Assembly (NCBI GenBank): GCA_024402475.1
Contig: JAKSTQ010000007.1
Coordinates: 31,142-95,141 of the forward strand
Reading direction: 5' to 3'
DNA: 64,000 nucleotides
Origin: Treponema sp.
GTDB lineage: Bacteria > Spirochaetota > Spirochaetia > Treponematales > Treponemataceae
Positions within the stretch are counted from its first letter, which is position 1, and each line of letters opens with the position of its first letter. A program made the translations under genes and the position numbers. Shown one piece after another: positions 43,087-53,339 of this stretch. The notes beneath the pieces are model-generated. The model did not search any database, was not told where the DNA came from, and worked only from the letters and a program-made list of their open reading frames with translations.

Positions 43087-43355
43087 AAAAATTCTTTAGC
43101 GGGATTTTTATCTTTATTATTCGTGTCTATCAAGTCTGTATTTCTCCTCTTAAGCCTCCGTGCTGCAGGTTTTATCCAACCTGTTCGTCTTATGCTGTCC
43201 AGGCATTTGAAAAGCATGGAGTCTTAAAAGGAGTATGGTTGTCTTCTTCAAGAATTTTACGCTGTAATCGTTTATTTAAAGGTGGATATGATCCGGTTCC
43301 TGAAAAATTTGAATTTTTCGGCGGGTCATGGGTTAATAAGAGAGGATTAAAATGA
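43083..43355 (+). CDS. yidD: Membrane protein insertion efficiency factor YidD
   Basis: 90 residues. [26 protein letters not shown] with the CRFYPTCS motif, then [14 protein letters not shown], are diagnostic. An N-terminal amphipathic/hydrophobic helix associates with the inner membrane. It overlaps rnpA and yidC by four bases each. Confidence 0.95.
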   Translation: MKKFFSGIFIFIIRVYQVCISPLKPPCCRFYPTCSSYAVQAFEKHGVLKGVWLSSSRILRCNRLFKGGYDPVPEKFEFFGGSWVNKRGLK

Positions 43356-45133
43356 ACAAAAATGCGATATGGGCTGTTGTTCTTTCTGCTTTGGTATTGT
43401 TCGGATATATGTTCGTTCAGGCAAAATTTTTTGCGCCAAAGAATGAAGAAGTAACTGCTGTTGAACAGACTGCTGATACTGTTAAAGCTGATGAAGCTGG
43501 AACTGTTGCTGCAGTTGATGGAGAAGTTAAGGAACCTTCTGAACTTGAAGGTGCTGTTGTTTCTGAAAAAGAAGAAACTTTTACTGTAAAGACAAATAAA
43601 CTTGAAGTTGTTTTTACAAATCGTGGTGGTGACGTAACAAGTCTTAAAGTTCTTGAACACAAAGATACATGGACTAAAGAACCTGTTGAACTTGCTACTA
43701 ATGTTACTCCTGACAATAAACTTTTTGCTCTTGCTATTGGCGGTGCTGAAAGTAAAATTATTGATGACATTTTCATGGTAAAGGAAATTCCTTCTGAAAA
43801 TGGTGAACATGTAATTGCTTTTGCTAAAAAGTATGCTGGTTACATGCTGGTTAAAAAATATACTTTCAAGGATGATGAATATGTCGGAAAACTTGAAGTA
43901 ATGATTGAACCGGGTGAAGGCTTTAAAGGAATCAGTTTTGCAAGCGGCGATGCCAAGGCTTCTTACACTTTGAGAACTGCTCCACAGATTGGTCCTTACT
44001 ATAATAAGAAACTTGACCGCTATGAAAACCGTACTTTTATTGCTCACAAAGATTCAAAAGCAAACAAGACAATTCTTACTGACGGTAAAAAAGGGGAATA
44101 CAAAAAACCTTATAACTGGGCTGGTATTACCGGTAAATATTTTGCTGAAATCGTAATTCCTGCTGATCCTGAAGTTATTGCTCAGACTAAATACGAAGCT
44201 ACTAAAACTGATAAAGACCTTGGTAATGCTCAGGCTTACTTTGTAAGAAAAGAAATCGGTTCTGAAAGAGTTAACGATACTTACTATTTCTACGCTGGTC
44301 CTAGAAGCGAAAAAGAATTCAAGAAATACAATGTAAAAGAAACAAATGCATGGAATCTTGAAGGTCTGCGTCTTATCGATGGTATTTCAACATATCAGTT
44401 CCTTGGATGGCTTGAAACAATCCTTAAATGGATTATGGAATACATTTATAAGTTCATTCCGAACTGGGGTATTTCCATCATCATCATGACTATTCTCTTT
44501 AAGATCGTTCTGTTCCCTATCAACTATAAGCAGATGGCCGGTACACAGAAGATGCAGGAAATTCAGCCTAGAATGAAGGCTATTCAGGATAAGTACAAGG
44601 ATAATCCACAGAGAATGCAGGAAGAAACTGCAAAGCTTTACAAAGAAGCTGGTTATAATCCTATGAGCGGTTGTCTTCCAATGATTCTTCAGATGATGGC
44701 TTTGTTTGCTATGTTCGACTTGTTCAATAATTACTTTGAATTCCGTGGTGCCAGTTTTATTAATGGCTGGATTGATGACCTTTCTATGGGTGACTCAGTT
44801 CTTTCATGGAAATATGACATTCCATTCATCGGATACAACCTGCGCATTTTGCCTATCATTTATCTGTTCTCTCAGCTTTTGTACGGTAAATTTACAAACA
44901 TGGGTGGTGCTACAAACGGACAGAATGCCGGTACTATGAAGTTCATGACTTACGGACTTCCTATTATCTTTTCGTTCATGTTCTACAATGCTCCTGCCGG
45001 TTTGCTCTTGTTCTGGACTATCAGTAATATTTTCCAGTTTGGTCAGCAGATGCTGATTAAGAAACTTACTGGTAAGAAAGCTGATGAAAAAAAGAATGTA
45101 GTTAAATTTCCAAAAAACGGTAAGAAAAAATAA
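43352..45133 (+). CDS. yidC: Membrane protein insertase YidC
   Basis: 593 residues. N-terminal helix (about 6-24), a large periplasmic domain (about 60-345) and five core helices from about 350. [22 protein letters not shown] and [20 protein letters not shown] mark the 60KD_IMP core. The periplasmic domain shows this is the diderm form. It inserts proteins into the inner membrane alone or with Sec. The linker 28-60 is Val/Glu/Ala-rich. Confidence 0.95.
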   Translation: MNKNAIWAVVLSALVLFGYMFVQAKFFAPKNEEVTAVEQTADTVKADEAGTVAAVDGEVKEPSELEGAVVSEKEETFTVKTNKLEVVFTNRGGDVTSLKVLEHKDTWTKEPVELATNVTPDNKLFALAIGGAESKIIDDIFMVKEIPSENGEHVIAFAKKYAGYMLVKKYTFKDDEYVGKLEVMIEPGEGFKGISFASGDAKASYTLRTAPQIGPYYNKKLDRYENRTFIAHKDSKANKTILTDGKKGEYKKPYNWAGITGKYFAEIVIPADPEVIAQTKYEATKTDKDLGNAQAYFVRKEIGSERVNDTYYFYAGPRSEKEFKKYNVKETNAWNLEGLRLIDGISTYQFLGWLETILKWIMEYIYKFIPNWGISIIIMTILFKIVLFPINYKQMAGTQKMQEIQPRMKAIQDKYKDNPQRMQEETAKLYKEAGYNPMSGCLPMILQMMALFAMFDLFNNYFEFRGASFINGWIDDLSMGDSVLSWKYDIPFIGYNLRILPIIYLFSQLLYGKFTNMGGATNGQNAGTMKFMTYGLPIIFSFMFYNAPAGLLLFWTISNIFQFGQQMLIKKLTGKKADEKKNVVKFPKNGKKK

Positions 45134-45147
45134 AGGAGGAGGAAAAA

Positions 45148-45825
45148 ATGGTTTACGAATACGAAGGTAAAACAGAAAAAGACGCTATTGAAGCTGCTGC
45201 TAATGAACTTGGTCTTGAAAGAGATCAGTTTGATGTAGAAATTCTTGAAACTCAGAAAAATACACTCTTTAAGAAGGGTTTTGTAAAAATCAGAGTTCAT
45301 GTAGAAGACAAAAATTCTTCTGAAAATTCTGGTGCTGCAAAGAAAGTTGCTAATCCTGTTCCTCAGGGTGAATTTGAAGAAAAGCTCATTTCTTTCATTA
45401 AAACTGTAGTAGAAAAAATGGGATATGACTGTAAGGCTGATGTTATGTTCCGTGAAGAAAAGAAAATCGGAATTAAAATTGATTCTGCTAATTCTTCTAT
45501 TCTTATTGGGCGTAAAGGTAAAAACCTTGATGCATTGCAGCTTTTGCTTAATGTTTATGCCGGGAAACTTGGTCACGAAGATGTTCGCGTAATTCTTGAT
45601 TCTGAAAACTACAGAATCCGCCGCGAAGAATCTCTTGTTCGCCTTGCTTATACAACTGCTGATAAAGTTCGTTCTTCAAAGAATTCTATTCTTCTTGAAC
45701 CTATGAATCCTTTTGAAAGAAGACTTATTCACACTACTTTAAATGATATCCCGGATATTGAAACCAAAAGCGAAGGTGATGGTTTATATAAGCAGGTAAG
45801 AGTTTTATACAAAGGAATCTGCTAA
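45148..45825 (+). CDS. jag: RNA-binding protein Jag/KhpB (Jag_N, KH, R3H)
   Basis: 225 residues. Residues 1-50 are the Jag_N domain (VYEYEGKTEKDAIEAAANEL, KKGFVKIRV); about 75-150 the KH domain with IGRKGKNLDALQLL; about 155-222 the R3H domain (NPFERRLIHTTLNDIPDIETKSEG). A strong AAAGGAGGAGG precedes the start. It follows yidC as in many bacteria. Confidence 0.93.
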   Translation: MVYEYEGKTEKDAIEAAANELGLERDQFDVEILETQKNTLFKKGFVKIRVHVEDKNSSENSGAAKKVANPVPQGEFEEKLISFIKTVVEKMGYDCKADVMFREEKKIGIKIDSANSSILIGRKGKNLDALQLLLNVYAGKLGHEDVRVILDSENYRIRREESLVRLAYTTADKVRSSKNSILLEPMNPFERRLIHTTLNDIPDIETKSEGDGLYKQVRVLYKGIC

Positions 45826-45826
45826 T

Positions 45827-46660
45827 ATGAAAAAAATTTCAGAAAGCAGAAAGTATCTGCTTTCTGCTGTTGTAGTAACTATTTTAACTTGTGGTAATTT
45901 ATGGTCGGCTCCTCTGGATGCTAAAAAAGTAATTCCCGGCTGGGCTTATGACAAATTCATGGCCAATAAGGAAATGAGCAACCGGTTGACTGTAGATTAC
46001 CCCAGACCTGCTTTAGTTCCGCTGACTGATTATGCGGCTAAAACCAGAAGTATTTTTGGTCCGGTTCAGAAAGATCTGGGCTATGGAATTGAAAAGCTTT
46101 ATCTTATTGATAAAATGACTCTGGTTGAAAATTCGGCTGCTTATAAAAACAATCCCGGAGTGCAGGTAGTCGATGTATCTATGAAGGCTGTTGAAAAAGT
46201 AATGCGTTCCCATTCCAAGATGAAGGGGATGCAGTATTATTCCAATTCCCGAAAAAGATACGAAACACTTTATCTGGACAGTTATCGTGTTTCCGGTCCC
46301 GGCAGCAAAGAAAAATTGCCTGACCTTTTAACCGGTTCTACTGACGGTCTTACTATCTGGGCATTACAGGAAGACAAATCAATGGGGAAAAATATTTACC
46401 GCGTTGATTATTCCATGAATGACAACCAGATTTTCATGCAGATGACAAATGTTGATGATATTTATTTTGGTATCATCAAAGGCGTTCCAAAAGAAAAGCT
46501 TAAGATTGTCTGCAGCGTAACTGATCTTGGAGATTCATATCTTGTTTATGTTGCAATGTATGGTGAATTTCCTCAGATGGGACTTATGGAAAAAAAGATG
46601 AATCAGTCACTTAACGCCCGCCTTGAAGCGGTTTATAAGTGGATGATTGTTCAGTTTTAA
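45827..46660 (+). CDS. Secreted protein of unknown function
   Basis: 277 residues with a signal peptide (hydrophobic 11-26, cleavage near LWSAP). The mature part is basic and mixed alpha/beta; it lacks Cys. Motifs such as GYGIEKLYLIDKM and ETLYLDSYRVSG are not known to me. It begins one base after jag stops and ends immediately before the PPIase lipoprotein, so it is in a run of envelope genes. Probably a treponemal lineage-specific periplasmic protein. Confidence 0.7.
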   Translation: MKKISESRKYLLSAVVVTILTCGNLWSAPLDAKKVIPGWAYDKFMANKEMSNRLTVDYPRPALVPLTDYAAKTRSIFGPVQKDLGYGIEKLYLIDKMTLVENSAAYKNNPGVQVVDVSMKAVEKVMRSHSKMKGMQYYSNSRKRYETLYLDSYRVSGPGSKEKLPDLLTGSTDGLTIWALQEDKSMGKNIYRVDYSMNDNQIFMQMTNVDDIYFGIIKGVPKEKLKIVCSVTDLGDSYLVYVAMYGEFPQMGLMEKKMNQSLNARLEAVYKWMIVQF

Positions 46661-46675
46661 GTGATGGGAGAAATT

Positions 46676-47719
46676 ATGAAAAAAATTATGATGAGCATGC
46701 TTCTTGCCTGTGCTTTTCTGGCAACCAGCTGTGGTAAATCAATGGAGAAAGGTATGAAATCGATCGAAGGTAAAGACGGTGTATTTGCCGTTATCGAAAC
46801 AACTCGTGGTTCTGTAGTAATTGAACTTTTTTACAAAGACACACCGCTTACTGTAACTAACTTTGTTGGTCTTGCAGAAGGAACTCTGGATGCTGCTAAA
46901 GGTAAGCCTTACTATGACGGTCTCAAATTCCACCGTGTAATTGCTGACTTTATGATTCAGGGTGGTGATCCTACTGGTACTGGTTCTGGTGGTCCTGGAT
47001 ACAGATTCCCTGATGAATGGAGTGATAAATATTCATTTGATGGTCCTGGTTATCTTGCTATGGCTAATGCTGGTCCTAATACAAACGGAAGCCAGTTCTT
47101 TATTACACACGTTCCTACTGACTGGCTCAACGGTAAACATACAATTTTTGGTAAAGTTGTTGATGGTCAGGATGTTGTTAATAAAGTAAAACAGGGCGAC
47201 AAAATGGAAAGCATCAAGATTATCCGTCAGGGTGCTGATGCTCAGGCATTTACTGCTACACAGGCTGATTTTGACAAACTTCTTGCTGGTGCTGCAGAAG
47301 CTGCTGCCGCTGCTAAAAAAGCTAAATACAAGGCTCAGATTGATAAAATCAATGAAATGTATCCTGGATGCAAAGAAGACAAAAACGGAATTCTTTACCT
47401 TGTTGAGAAAGAAGGTAAGGGTGATGTTTGCGGCCGCGGTAAAAAAGTTACAACTGAATACAAAGGATTTTTCCTTGACGGTCAGGTTTTTGACGGTTCA
47501 AAAATGCTCGTAAAAGGCGGACATGAACCTCTCGACTTTATGACAGCCGGCGGACAGATGATTCCTGGTTTTGATGTAATGGTTCAGGATATGCAAGTTG
47601 GAGAAAGACGCGTATTTGCTCTTCCACCTGCAATGGCTTATGGTGAACAGGGTTACCCTGGAGTTATTCCACCTAACGCTTATATCCTCTTTGAAGTTGA
47701 ACTTGTTTCTGCAAAATAA
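46676..47719 (+). CDS. Cyclophilin-FKBP fusion peptidyl-prolyl isomerase, lipoprotein
   Basis: 347 residues from the ATG at 46676 (GGGAG spaced correctly; an in-frame GTG five codons earlier is less likely). Lipoprotein signal with C19 (FLATSC). Residues about 35-190 are a cyclophilin: [20 protein letters not shown] and [16 protein letters not shown]. Residues about 245-345 are an [22 protein letters not shown], then [16 protein letters not shown]. Dual-family immunophilins of this order (CFBP) are known from spirochaetes. It should fold proteins in the periplasm. Confidence 0.9.
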   Translation: MKKIMMSMLLACAFLATSCGKSMEKGMKSIEGKDGVFAVIETTRGSVVIELFYKDTPLTVTNFVGLAEGTLDAAKGKPYYDGLKFHRVIADFMIQGGDPTGTGSGGPGYRFPDEWSDKYSFDGPGYLAMANAGPNTNGSQFFITHVPTDWLNGKHTIFGKVVDGQDVVNKVKQGDKMESIKIIRQGADAQAFTATQADFDKLLAGAAEAAAAAKKAKYKAQIDKINEMYPGCKEDKNGILYLVEKEGKGDVCGRGKKVTTEYKGFFLDGQVFDGSKMLVKGGHEPLDFMTAGGQMIPGFDVMVQDMQVGERRVFALPPAMAYGEQGYPGVIPPNAYILFEVELVSAK

Positions 47720-48184
47720 ATGAAAAAACCTGAACTTTCTAAAGAGAATTTCTGCAGGGAATTTAATGAGCGCTTTGGCCAGGAAGTATCTGATATTGAA
47801 CTGATTAATATCGAAGGTGCGCCTCAGGTTTTTAAAGCGCTTAACCTTGAGCCTCAGTACGGTGGAAATCAGTTATGGGGCTTACTGGTTTTTTGTAAAG
47901 AAAAAATTTATTTCTTTGTACATTCTTCGGAATCTTTTATGGGTTCCATGTTCAGGGTTGCAGCTCAAAAGGATGCTCCTCCTGAACAGATGATTGAACT
48001 TACAGCCCTTAACGGTTTGAAAGTCGTAGATCATAAACGCAGATGGTATGATTTTTTGTTTGGTTATACCAGATTTCAGATTGACGGAAGATTTTGTTCT
48101 GATGGTCAGGAATTAAGGTTTGTGATTAATACGCAGAATCCTGCAGGTGATGTAAGGGAAAAACTTAAAGGTTACGGTTTATAA
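47720..48184 (+). CDS. Conserved hypothetical cytoplasmic protein
   Basis: 154 residues, no signal peptide or membrane helix. It starts on the base after the PPIase stop. Features are a WGLLVFCKEKIYFFVHSSES strand-rich stretch (about 53-72) and RRWYDFLFGYTRFQI (about 113-127), suggesting a PH-like or small beta fold. No family is recognised. It ends the rightward run at a terminator. Confidence 0.7.
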   Translation: MKKPELSKENFCREFNERFGQEVSDIELINIEGAPQVFKALNLEPQYGGNQLWGLLVFCKEKIYFFVHSSESFMGSMFRVAAQKDAPPEQMIELTALNGLKVVDHKRRWYDFLFGYTRFQIDGRFCSDGQELRFVINTQNPAGDVREKLKGYGL

Positions 48185-48187
48185 AAA

Positions 48188-48250
48188 AAAGGCTGTCCGG
48201 TTTTAAAGTGTGAATTACACCTCTAAATCGAAACAGCCTTTATTTTTTTC
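48188..48250. terminator. Terminator between convergent genes
   Basis: AAAGGCTGT and ACAGCCTTT pair around a 35-base loop that itself contains GTGT/ACAC; A-run before and T-run after allow termination on both strands. Confidence 0.75.
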
Positions 48251-48259
48251 TGCAATTAA

Positions 48260-49105
48260 TTATTCTTCAATATCTGATTTGTATTTATATGTGAAATCTG
48301 ACATTGCGATAAGTTCATTCTGGGTTTTTCCGAACTTATATGAAATACGGTAAGTTGAAACTTTTGAAAGCATTCCGTTTGTGTCGTATTTGAAGAATAC
48401 GCGCAGGTTAATTGTATTGTCGCTGTCATAAGTTGTGATTTCTGTAAGTCCGTTTTCGTCTGAGTAGCGGTAAAGTTCACGTTTTACGAAATTTTCTTCA
48501 TCATCATAATACATTACTGTTGTCAGGCGCTGGGATTCATCGTATTTGAAAGTTTTGCAGGATTCAAGGTCGCCGCTGTCATAATATGAACGTACTGATT
48601 CAAGAAGGCCTGTTTCTGTGTAAGTGCAGATGTTTTTCCAGATCAGTGAACCTGTTGAATTGTAAAGTGTTTCGTCTACTGGATTTTTTCCTTCATACTT
48701 GTAAATTGTTTTACTTGTAAGTGTGCCTGTTCCGTCAAATTCTGATTCTTCTGTTAAAGCGCCGTTTTTGTATGTGTATGTTACTTTCCACTGAATTTTC
48801 TGTGTGTCATCAAATCCTGTCTGTGAAACAATCTGGTCTTTTGTGTTGTAAAGATAAGAAATTTTGTTGATGACTTTGTTTTCTGGTGTTAATTCTGTGT
48901 TTTCGATTTCTTTCTGTTCATCAAAAACATGGATATATTTTGCGCTTGGTGTTCTGAAGTATTCACCGAATTTTGAAGTTACTGTGTAATCGGTTCTTGT
49001 ATATGAACGGATTCCTAAAGAAGCTTTAACTTTTGGGGAAGGATCGTAAGCAAATGCCGAAATTCCAGCGATTGCAAGAATTGCGGTTAAAAGTATTTTT
49101 TTCAT
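48260..49105 (-). CDS. Secreted YD-repeat-like protein
   Basis: 281 residues from the ATG at 49105, which has GGAG at good spacing; an in-frame Met five codons earlier is possible. Signal peptide MKKILLTAILAIAGISAFA. The mature protein is a series of short beta-hairpin units of about 20-22 residues with Tyr-Asp and Gly turns (TYKNGALTEESEFDGTGTL, FKYDESQRLTTVMYYDDEE), resembling YD/RHS or MORN-like repeats on the cell surface or in the periplasm. Function unknown. Confidence 0.65.
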   Translation of the reverse strand: MKKILLTAILAIAGISAFAYDPSPKVKASLGIRSYTRTDYTVTSKFGEYFRTPSAKYIHVFDEQKEIENTELTPENKVINKISYLYNTKDQIVSQTGFDDTQKIQWKVTYTYKNGALTEESEFDGTGTLTSKTIYKYEGKNPVDETLYNSTGSLIWKNICTYTETGLLESVRSYYDSGDLESCKTFKYDESQRLTTVMYYDDEENFVKRELYRYSDENGLTEITTYDSDNTINLRVFFKYDTNGMLSKVSTYRISYKFGKTQNELIAMSDFTYKYKSDIEE

Positions 49106-49197
49106 AACTGTTTTCTCCATATGAAAAGTTTAGAATATTATATCATATATATCGGTAAATCACAGAATTTAATTTTATTTTGTGATAGAATAAATGC

Positions 49198-50781
49198 ATG
49201 TCTGAAAAATTCATTACTATTAAAAACTGCCGAATCGATGATTCCCGTAATACAAAAATCCGCGAAATTTCCTGGAATATGAACGCCGGTGAAGCCTGGC
49301 TTGTAATTGGTCCTAATGGCGGCGGAAAAGCTGAATTCCTGAAAGGTCTTGCCGGGGAGCTTGTAATTACTCCTAATTTTGGTGATGACAGCCTTTATTC
49401 AAGTATTTTTGGTGATAGTGTTGAAATTGTGTCTCTTGAAAGGGCCGCAAGACTTATCGAAGAAGAACGCCTTAACGACGAAAGTGATTATGTTGAAGGC
49501 GGTGTTGATATTGGCCGTACAGGACGTGTTTTTCTTGCTGAAGCAATGTTTGGTGATGCAATTAAAAAGAATTCTTCGTTACCTGAAGAAGCCATGCGCC
49601 TTGAAAGCAATCCTAACGTAAAATTGTGCGGTATCGAAGGAATTCTTGACCGCGGATTAAAATACATGTCTACCGGTGAAATTCGCCGTACTTTGCTTTG
49701 CCGTGCCCTTATCTGCGGTAAAAAACTCCTGATTTTGAGCGATCCTTTTGCAGGCCTTGATGCTGCCAGCCGAAAGATTCTGCTGGATTTCTTTGATTCT
49801 ATTGCTTCCAAACAGCTGAATCCTTCTGCCGGCCTGGATTTTCCCCGGATTATCCTTGGAATGGAACGCTGGCACGAAATTCCTGATGCAATCAACAATG
49901 TAATTGAATTCCGTGACCAGAAGGCTGTTTTCTGCGGTTCTCGTAATGATTACGAAAAACTGCTGGCTGAACGGGATGCTGCCGATGCTGATTCAAGGGC
50001 TGAAAACAAAAAGGCTTTTGCGTCGGAACTCGATTCCATTCAGAAAGATACAAGCGTTCTGCACACTGAATCTGAGCAGGCTGAAACCCTTATCGAAATG
50101 AACGATGTAAATGTAGGGTGGGGCGATAATCGTGTTCTGGTTGACCTTAACTGGGCTTTGCATAAAGGTGAACACTGGCTTATCCGCGGGCCAAACGGTT
50201 CTGGTAAAACGACTTTCCTTGAGTTGATTACCGGCGATAATATGCAGGTTTTCTGCAACGATGTTCGGCTTTTTGGTGCTAAACGCGGGTCCGGGGAAAC
50301 TATCTGGGATATCAAACGCAGGCTGGGTATTGTTTCGTACAGGCTTCATGTGGAATACAGGATGGTTGGCGGAACAAGCCTGGAAAATGTAATTATTTCC
50401 GGGTTTAAGGATTCTATCGGGCTGTACGAAGTTCCTACGGATGTTGAAAAGGCTGCGGCTAAGAAGTGGCTGGCTCTTGGGGGATTTTCGGGCAGGGAAA
50501 ATCAGAATTTCGGGGAATTAAGTTATGGTGAGCAGCGTGCGGTATTGATTCTGCGTGCGGCTGTAAAATGTCCGCCGGTTTTGATTCTTGATGAACCTTG
50601 TCATGGCCTTGATGAAGAATTCCGTGCCAAAATCCTTGATTTACTGGAACTGGTTGCCGCTAAGGGAACTTCTACTTTGCTGCATGTTACTCATGATCCG
50701 AGTGAAGTTCTGGATTGTGAAAAAAATATTTTGGAATTTCATCCAAAAGAGTCTCCAATGTATCAGATAATTCGCCGATAA
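49198..50781 (+). CDS. ModF-like twin ABC ATPase
   Basis: 527 residues, two ABC ATPase halves in one chain and no membrane domain. Half 1: Walker A GPNGGGKAE (Ala for the usual Ser/Thr), signature MSTGEIRR, Walker B LLILSDPFAGLD (both acidic residues altered). Half 2: GPNGSGKTT, LSYGEQRAV and LILDEPCHGLD are canonical. The layout and the GLKYMSTGE/LDRG segment match ModF of E. coli, whose role near molybdate transport is unclear. It may act in translation or regulation rather than transport. Confidence 0.78.
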   Translation: MSEKFITIKNCRIDDSRNTKIREISWNMNAGEAWLVIGPNGGGKAEFLKGLAGELVITPNFGDDSLYSSIFGDSVEIVSLERAARLIEEERLNDESDYVEGGVDIGRTGRVFLAEAMFGDAIKKNSSLPEEAMRLESNPNVKLCGIEGILDRGLKYMSTGEIRRTLLCRALICGKKLLILSDPFAGLDAASRKILLDFFDSIASKQLNPSAGLDFPRIILGMERWHEIPDAINNVIEFRDQKAVFCGSRNDYEKLLAERDAADADSRAENKKAFASELDSIQKDTSVLHTESEQAETLIEMNDVNVGWGDNRVLVDLNWALHKGEHWLIRGPNGSGKTTFLELITGDNMQVFCNDVRLFGAKRGSGETIWDIKRRLGIVSYRLHVEYRMVGGTSLENVIISGFKDSIGLYEVPTDVEKAAAKKWLALGGFSGRENQNFGELSYGEQRAVLILRAAVKCPPVLILDEPCHGLDEEFRAKILDLLELVAAKGTSTLLHVTHDPSEVLDCEKNILEFHPKESPMYQIIRR

Positions 50782-50823
50782 ATAAGAATACTGTTTACAG
50801 GCAAAAAAATTGGAGAACAAAAC

Positions 50824-51903
50824 ATGAATAACAAAAAACTTACCGCTTCCATAATGCTGGCTGGTATGCTTTGCGCTGCTGTTTTTGCGGCCCCAAAAAA
50901 ATATCCTAAGGTAACTGAAAAGACACTGACTGACGAAGGCTGGATGTACCCTGAATACACTCATCCTTACAAAGAAAATGATAAAATTACGGGCGAACCG
51001 GTAATATTTGATGAAGTCTGGGGTTATGTAATGACCAACAAACTCAAAGATTACGATGAAAACGCTCCGCTTACTGATATTGGCCTTTTTGCTGCAGAAA
51101 TCGATTCTAACGGGCTTCTTTGCAATGTTCCGCAGAGAAAAATGGTTAAAAACTTTAAGGGAAAAGTTCACCTTGTTGCAGTTTGTGAAAGCCGTTCCTT
51201 AAGTCACTTTGTTCTGGAACCTAAATATGACTGCCGTCAGAAAGTTATTGATGGTCTTTTGAAAGCAAGTGAAGAGTTTGACGGCCTTCAGATTGACTAC
51301 GAACTTGTAAATAAGGCTGACAAGGAAAATTTCCATTCTTTCCTTAAGGAATTGAAGAAAGGTCTTGGAAAAAAAGAACTTACTGTATGTGTTCCTGCCA
51401 GAATCAAAACACTTAAAAATGACACATACGATTATAAAACTTTATCAGAGATTGTAGACCGAATTATGATAATGGCATATGATGAGCACTGGAGCACAAG
51501 TAAAGCTGGTTCCATTGCGAGTCTGGACTGGTGTGAACAGATTGCTGATTATGCTAAAACTATTATGCCTGAAGATAAATACATCATGGGTCTGCCTTTT
51601 TATGGAAGAACTTGGGCTGACCGTTCGGTTCACAGAGCATGGATTTTTAATGGCGTAAACCGTCAGATTCATGAATATGATGTGCAGAAAATTGAACGCG
51701 AACGTGGTGTTCCTCACTTTAAGGCATCTGTAACTGTTAATATTGAATGCTGGTACGAAGACGCATACTCTATTGTAGAACGTGCGAGAATGTATCAAAA
51801 TAAGGGTTATGGTATAATTGCGTTCTGGTGTATGGGCCAGGAAGACGCTGCCGTTTGGGAATGGATTGGTAATAAAAAATCCGGAACCAAAAAACTTCAG
51901 TAG
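50824..51903 (+). CDS. Secreted GH18-family glycosidase-like protein
   Basis: 359 residues with a signal peptide (cleavage near VFAAP). The barrel shows FDGLQIDYE (about 155-163), where GH18 enzymes have DGxDxDxE: the first Asp of the DxD pair is Gln while the final Asp and catalytic Glu remain. RIMIMAYDEHW, KYIMGLPFYGRTW and GIIAFWCMGQED complete the fold. Similar proteins hydrolyse peptidoglycan or chitin oligomers. It has its own ribosome binding site (GGAG). Confidence 0.82.
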   Translation: MNNKKLTASIMLAGMLCAAVFAAPKKYPKVTEKTLTDEGWMYPEYTHPYKENDKITGEPVIFDEVWGYVMTNKLKDYDENAPLTDIGLFAAEIDSNGLLCNVPQRKMVKNFKGKVHLVAVCESRSLSHFVLEPKYDCRQKVIDGLLKASEEFDGLQIDYELVNKADKENFHSFLKELKKGLGKKELTVCVPARIKTLKNDTYDYKTLSEIVDRIMIMAYDEHWSTSKAGSIASLDWCEQIADYAKTIMPEDKYIMGLPFYGRTWADRSVHRAWIFNGVNRQIHEYDVQKIERERGVPHFKASVTVNIECWYEDAYSIVERARMYQNKGYGIIAFWCMGQEDAAVWEWIGNKKSGTKKLQ

Positions 51904-51942
51904 TAAGTATTAAAAAAAATATAAACGGGATGGGTAGAAAAG

Positions 51943-53304
51943 ATGATTTTTTCTCCGGTAGAAATTGAAGAAACATTGAACATGTTCCTGCGTCACAAGC
52001 TGGATGTTCGTTGTATTACAATGGGAATTTCACTTCTGGATTGTGCTGACAGTGATTCTAAACGTGCATGCGACAAAATTTATGACAAAATCATGCATAA
52101 AGCAGGAAACCTTGTAAAAACAGGTCAGGATATTGAAAAGGAATTTGGCGTTCCTATTATCAATAAACGCATTTCTGTAACACCGATTGCTCTGGTTGCC
52201 GGCGCTTCTAATGCGACAAGTTATGTTGATTATGCAAAGACTCTGGACCGTTGTGCATCTGAACTCGGAGTTAACTTCCTTGGCGGATTCAGTGCTCTTG
52301 TTCAGAAAGGTATTACTCCTGCTGACCGCATCCTTATGAATTCCATTCCTGAAGCTCTTGCTGTTACAAACAGTGTATGTTCTTCTGTAAATGTTGGTTC
52401 TACAAAATCCGGAATCAATATGGATGCCGTTAAACTTATGGGTGAAGTAATCAAACAGACTGCAGAAGTTTCTAAAGACCGTGATGTTAACGGTTGTGCT
52501 AAACTTGTTGTGTTCTGTAATGCTCCTGAAGACAATCCGTTCATGGCTGGTGCATTCCACGGACCTGGAGAAGCTGATACTGTAATTAACGTTGGTGTTT
52601 CTGGTCCTGGTGTTATTCTTGCTGCTGCCCGTGAATATAAAGGCCGTCCAATTAATGAACTTGCTGACGGTATTAAAAAGATGGCATTCAAAATTACACG
52701 CATGGGTCAGCTTGTTGGTTCTGAAGCTGCAAAACGCCTTGGTGTTGATTTTGGTATTCTTGATCTTTCTCTTGCGCCTACTCCTGCTGTTGGTGACTCA
52801 GTTGCCCGAATTATCGAAGAAATGGGTATTGAAGGTTGTGGTGGTCCTGGAACTACTGCTGCTCTTGCAATGCTTACTGATATGGTTAAAAAAGGCGGCG
52901 TAATGGCTTCTACAAACGTTGGCGGTTTGTCAGGCGCATTCATTCCTGTATCTGAAGATGAAGGTATGATCAATGCTGTAAATACTGGTTCTATCTGCCT
53001 TGAAAAACTTGAAGCTATGACTACTGTTTGTTCTGTAGGTCTTGATATGATTGCTATTCCTGGTGATACACCTGCTACAACAATTTCAGGAATTATGGCT
53101 GATGAATTTGCAATTGGTATGGTTAACTCTAAAACAACTGCTGTCCGAATTATTCCGGCTCCTGGTAAAAAAGAAGGGGAATGGGTTGAATTCGGCGGAC
53201 TTCTTGGCGGAATGCCTTGTATGAAAGTTAGCAGTTTTGGCTGTGCTGATTTTATTAACCGTGGTGGTAGAATTCCAGCACCTATTCACTCATTTAGAAA
53301 TTAG
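51943..53304 (+). CDS. UPF0210 / DUF711 family protein
   Basis: 453 residues, a full-length member of UPF0210: [47 protein letters not shown]-like [20 protein letters not shown] and a Gly-rich C-terminus. The fold is related to glycyl-radical activating or aldolase-like proteins, but the biochemical role is unproven. The ACT-domain UPF0237 gene that often precedes it is missing here. Confidence 0.9.
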   Translation: MIFSPVEIEETLNMFLRHKLDVRCITMGISLLDCADSDSKRACDKIYDKIMHKAGNLVKTGQDIEKEFGVPIINKRISVTPIALVAGASNATSYVDYAKTLDRCASELGVNFLGGFSALVQKGITPADRILMNSIPEALAVTNSVCSSVNVGSTKSGINMDAVKLMGEVIKQTAEVSKDRDVNGCAKLVVFCNAPEDNPFMAGAFHGPGEADTVINVGVSGPGVILAAAREYKGRPINELADGIKKMAFKITRMGQLVGSEAAKRLGVDFGILDLSLAPTPAVGDSVARIIEEMGIEGCGGPGTTAALAMLTDMVKKGGVMASTNVGGLSGAFIPVSEDEGMINAVNTGSICLEKLEAMTTVCSVGLDMIAIPGDTPATTISGIMADEFAIGMVNSKTTAVRIIPAPGKKEGEWVEFGGLLGGMPCMKVSSFGCADFINRGGRIPAPIHSFRN

Positions 53305-53339
53305 TATCTTAAAAATATTAAAAATTGTAGGAGCAAAAA

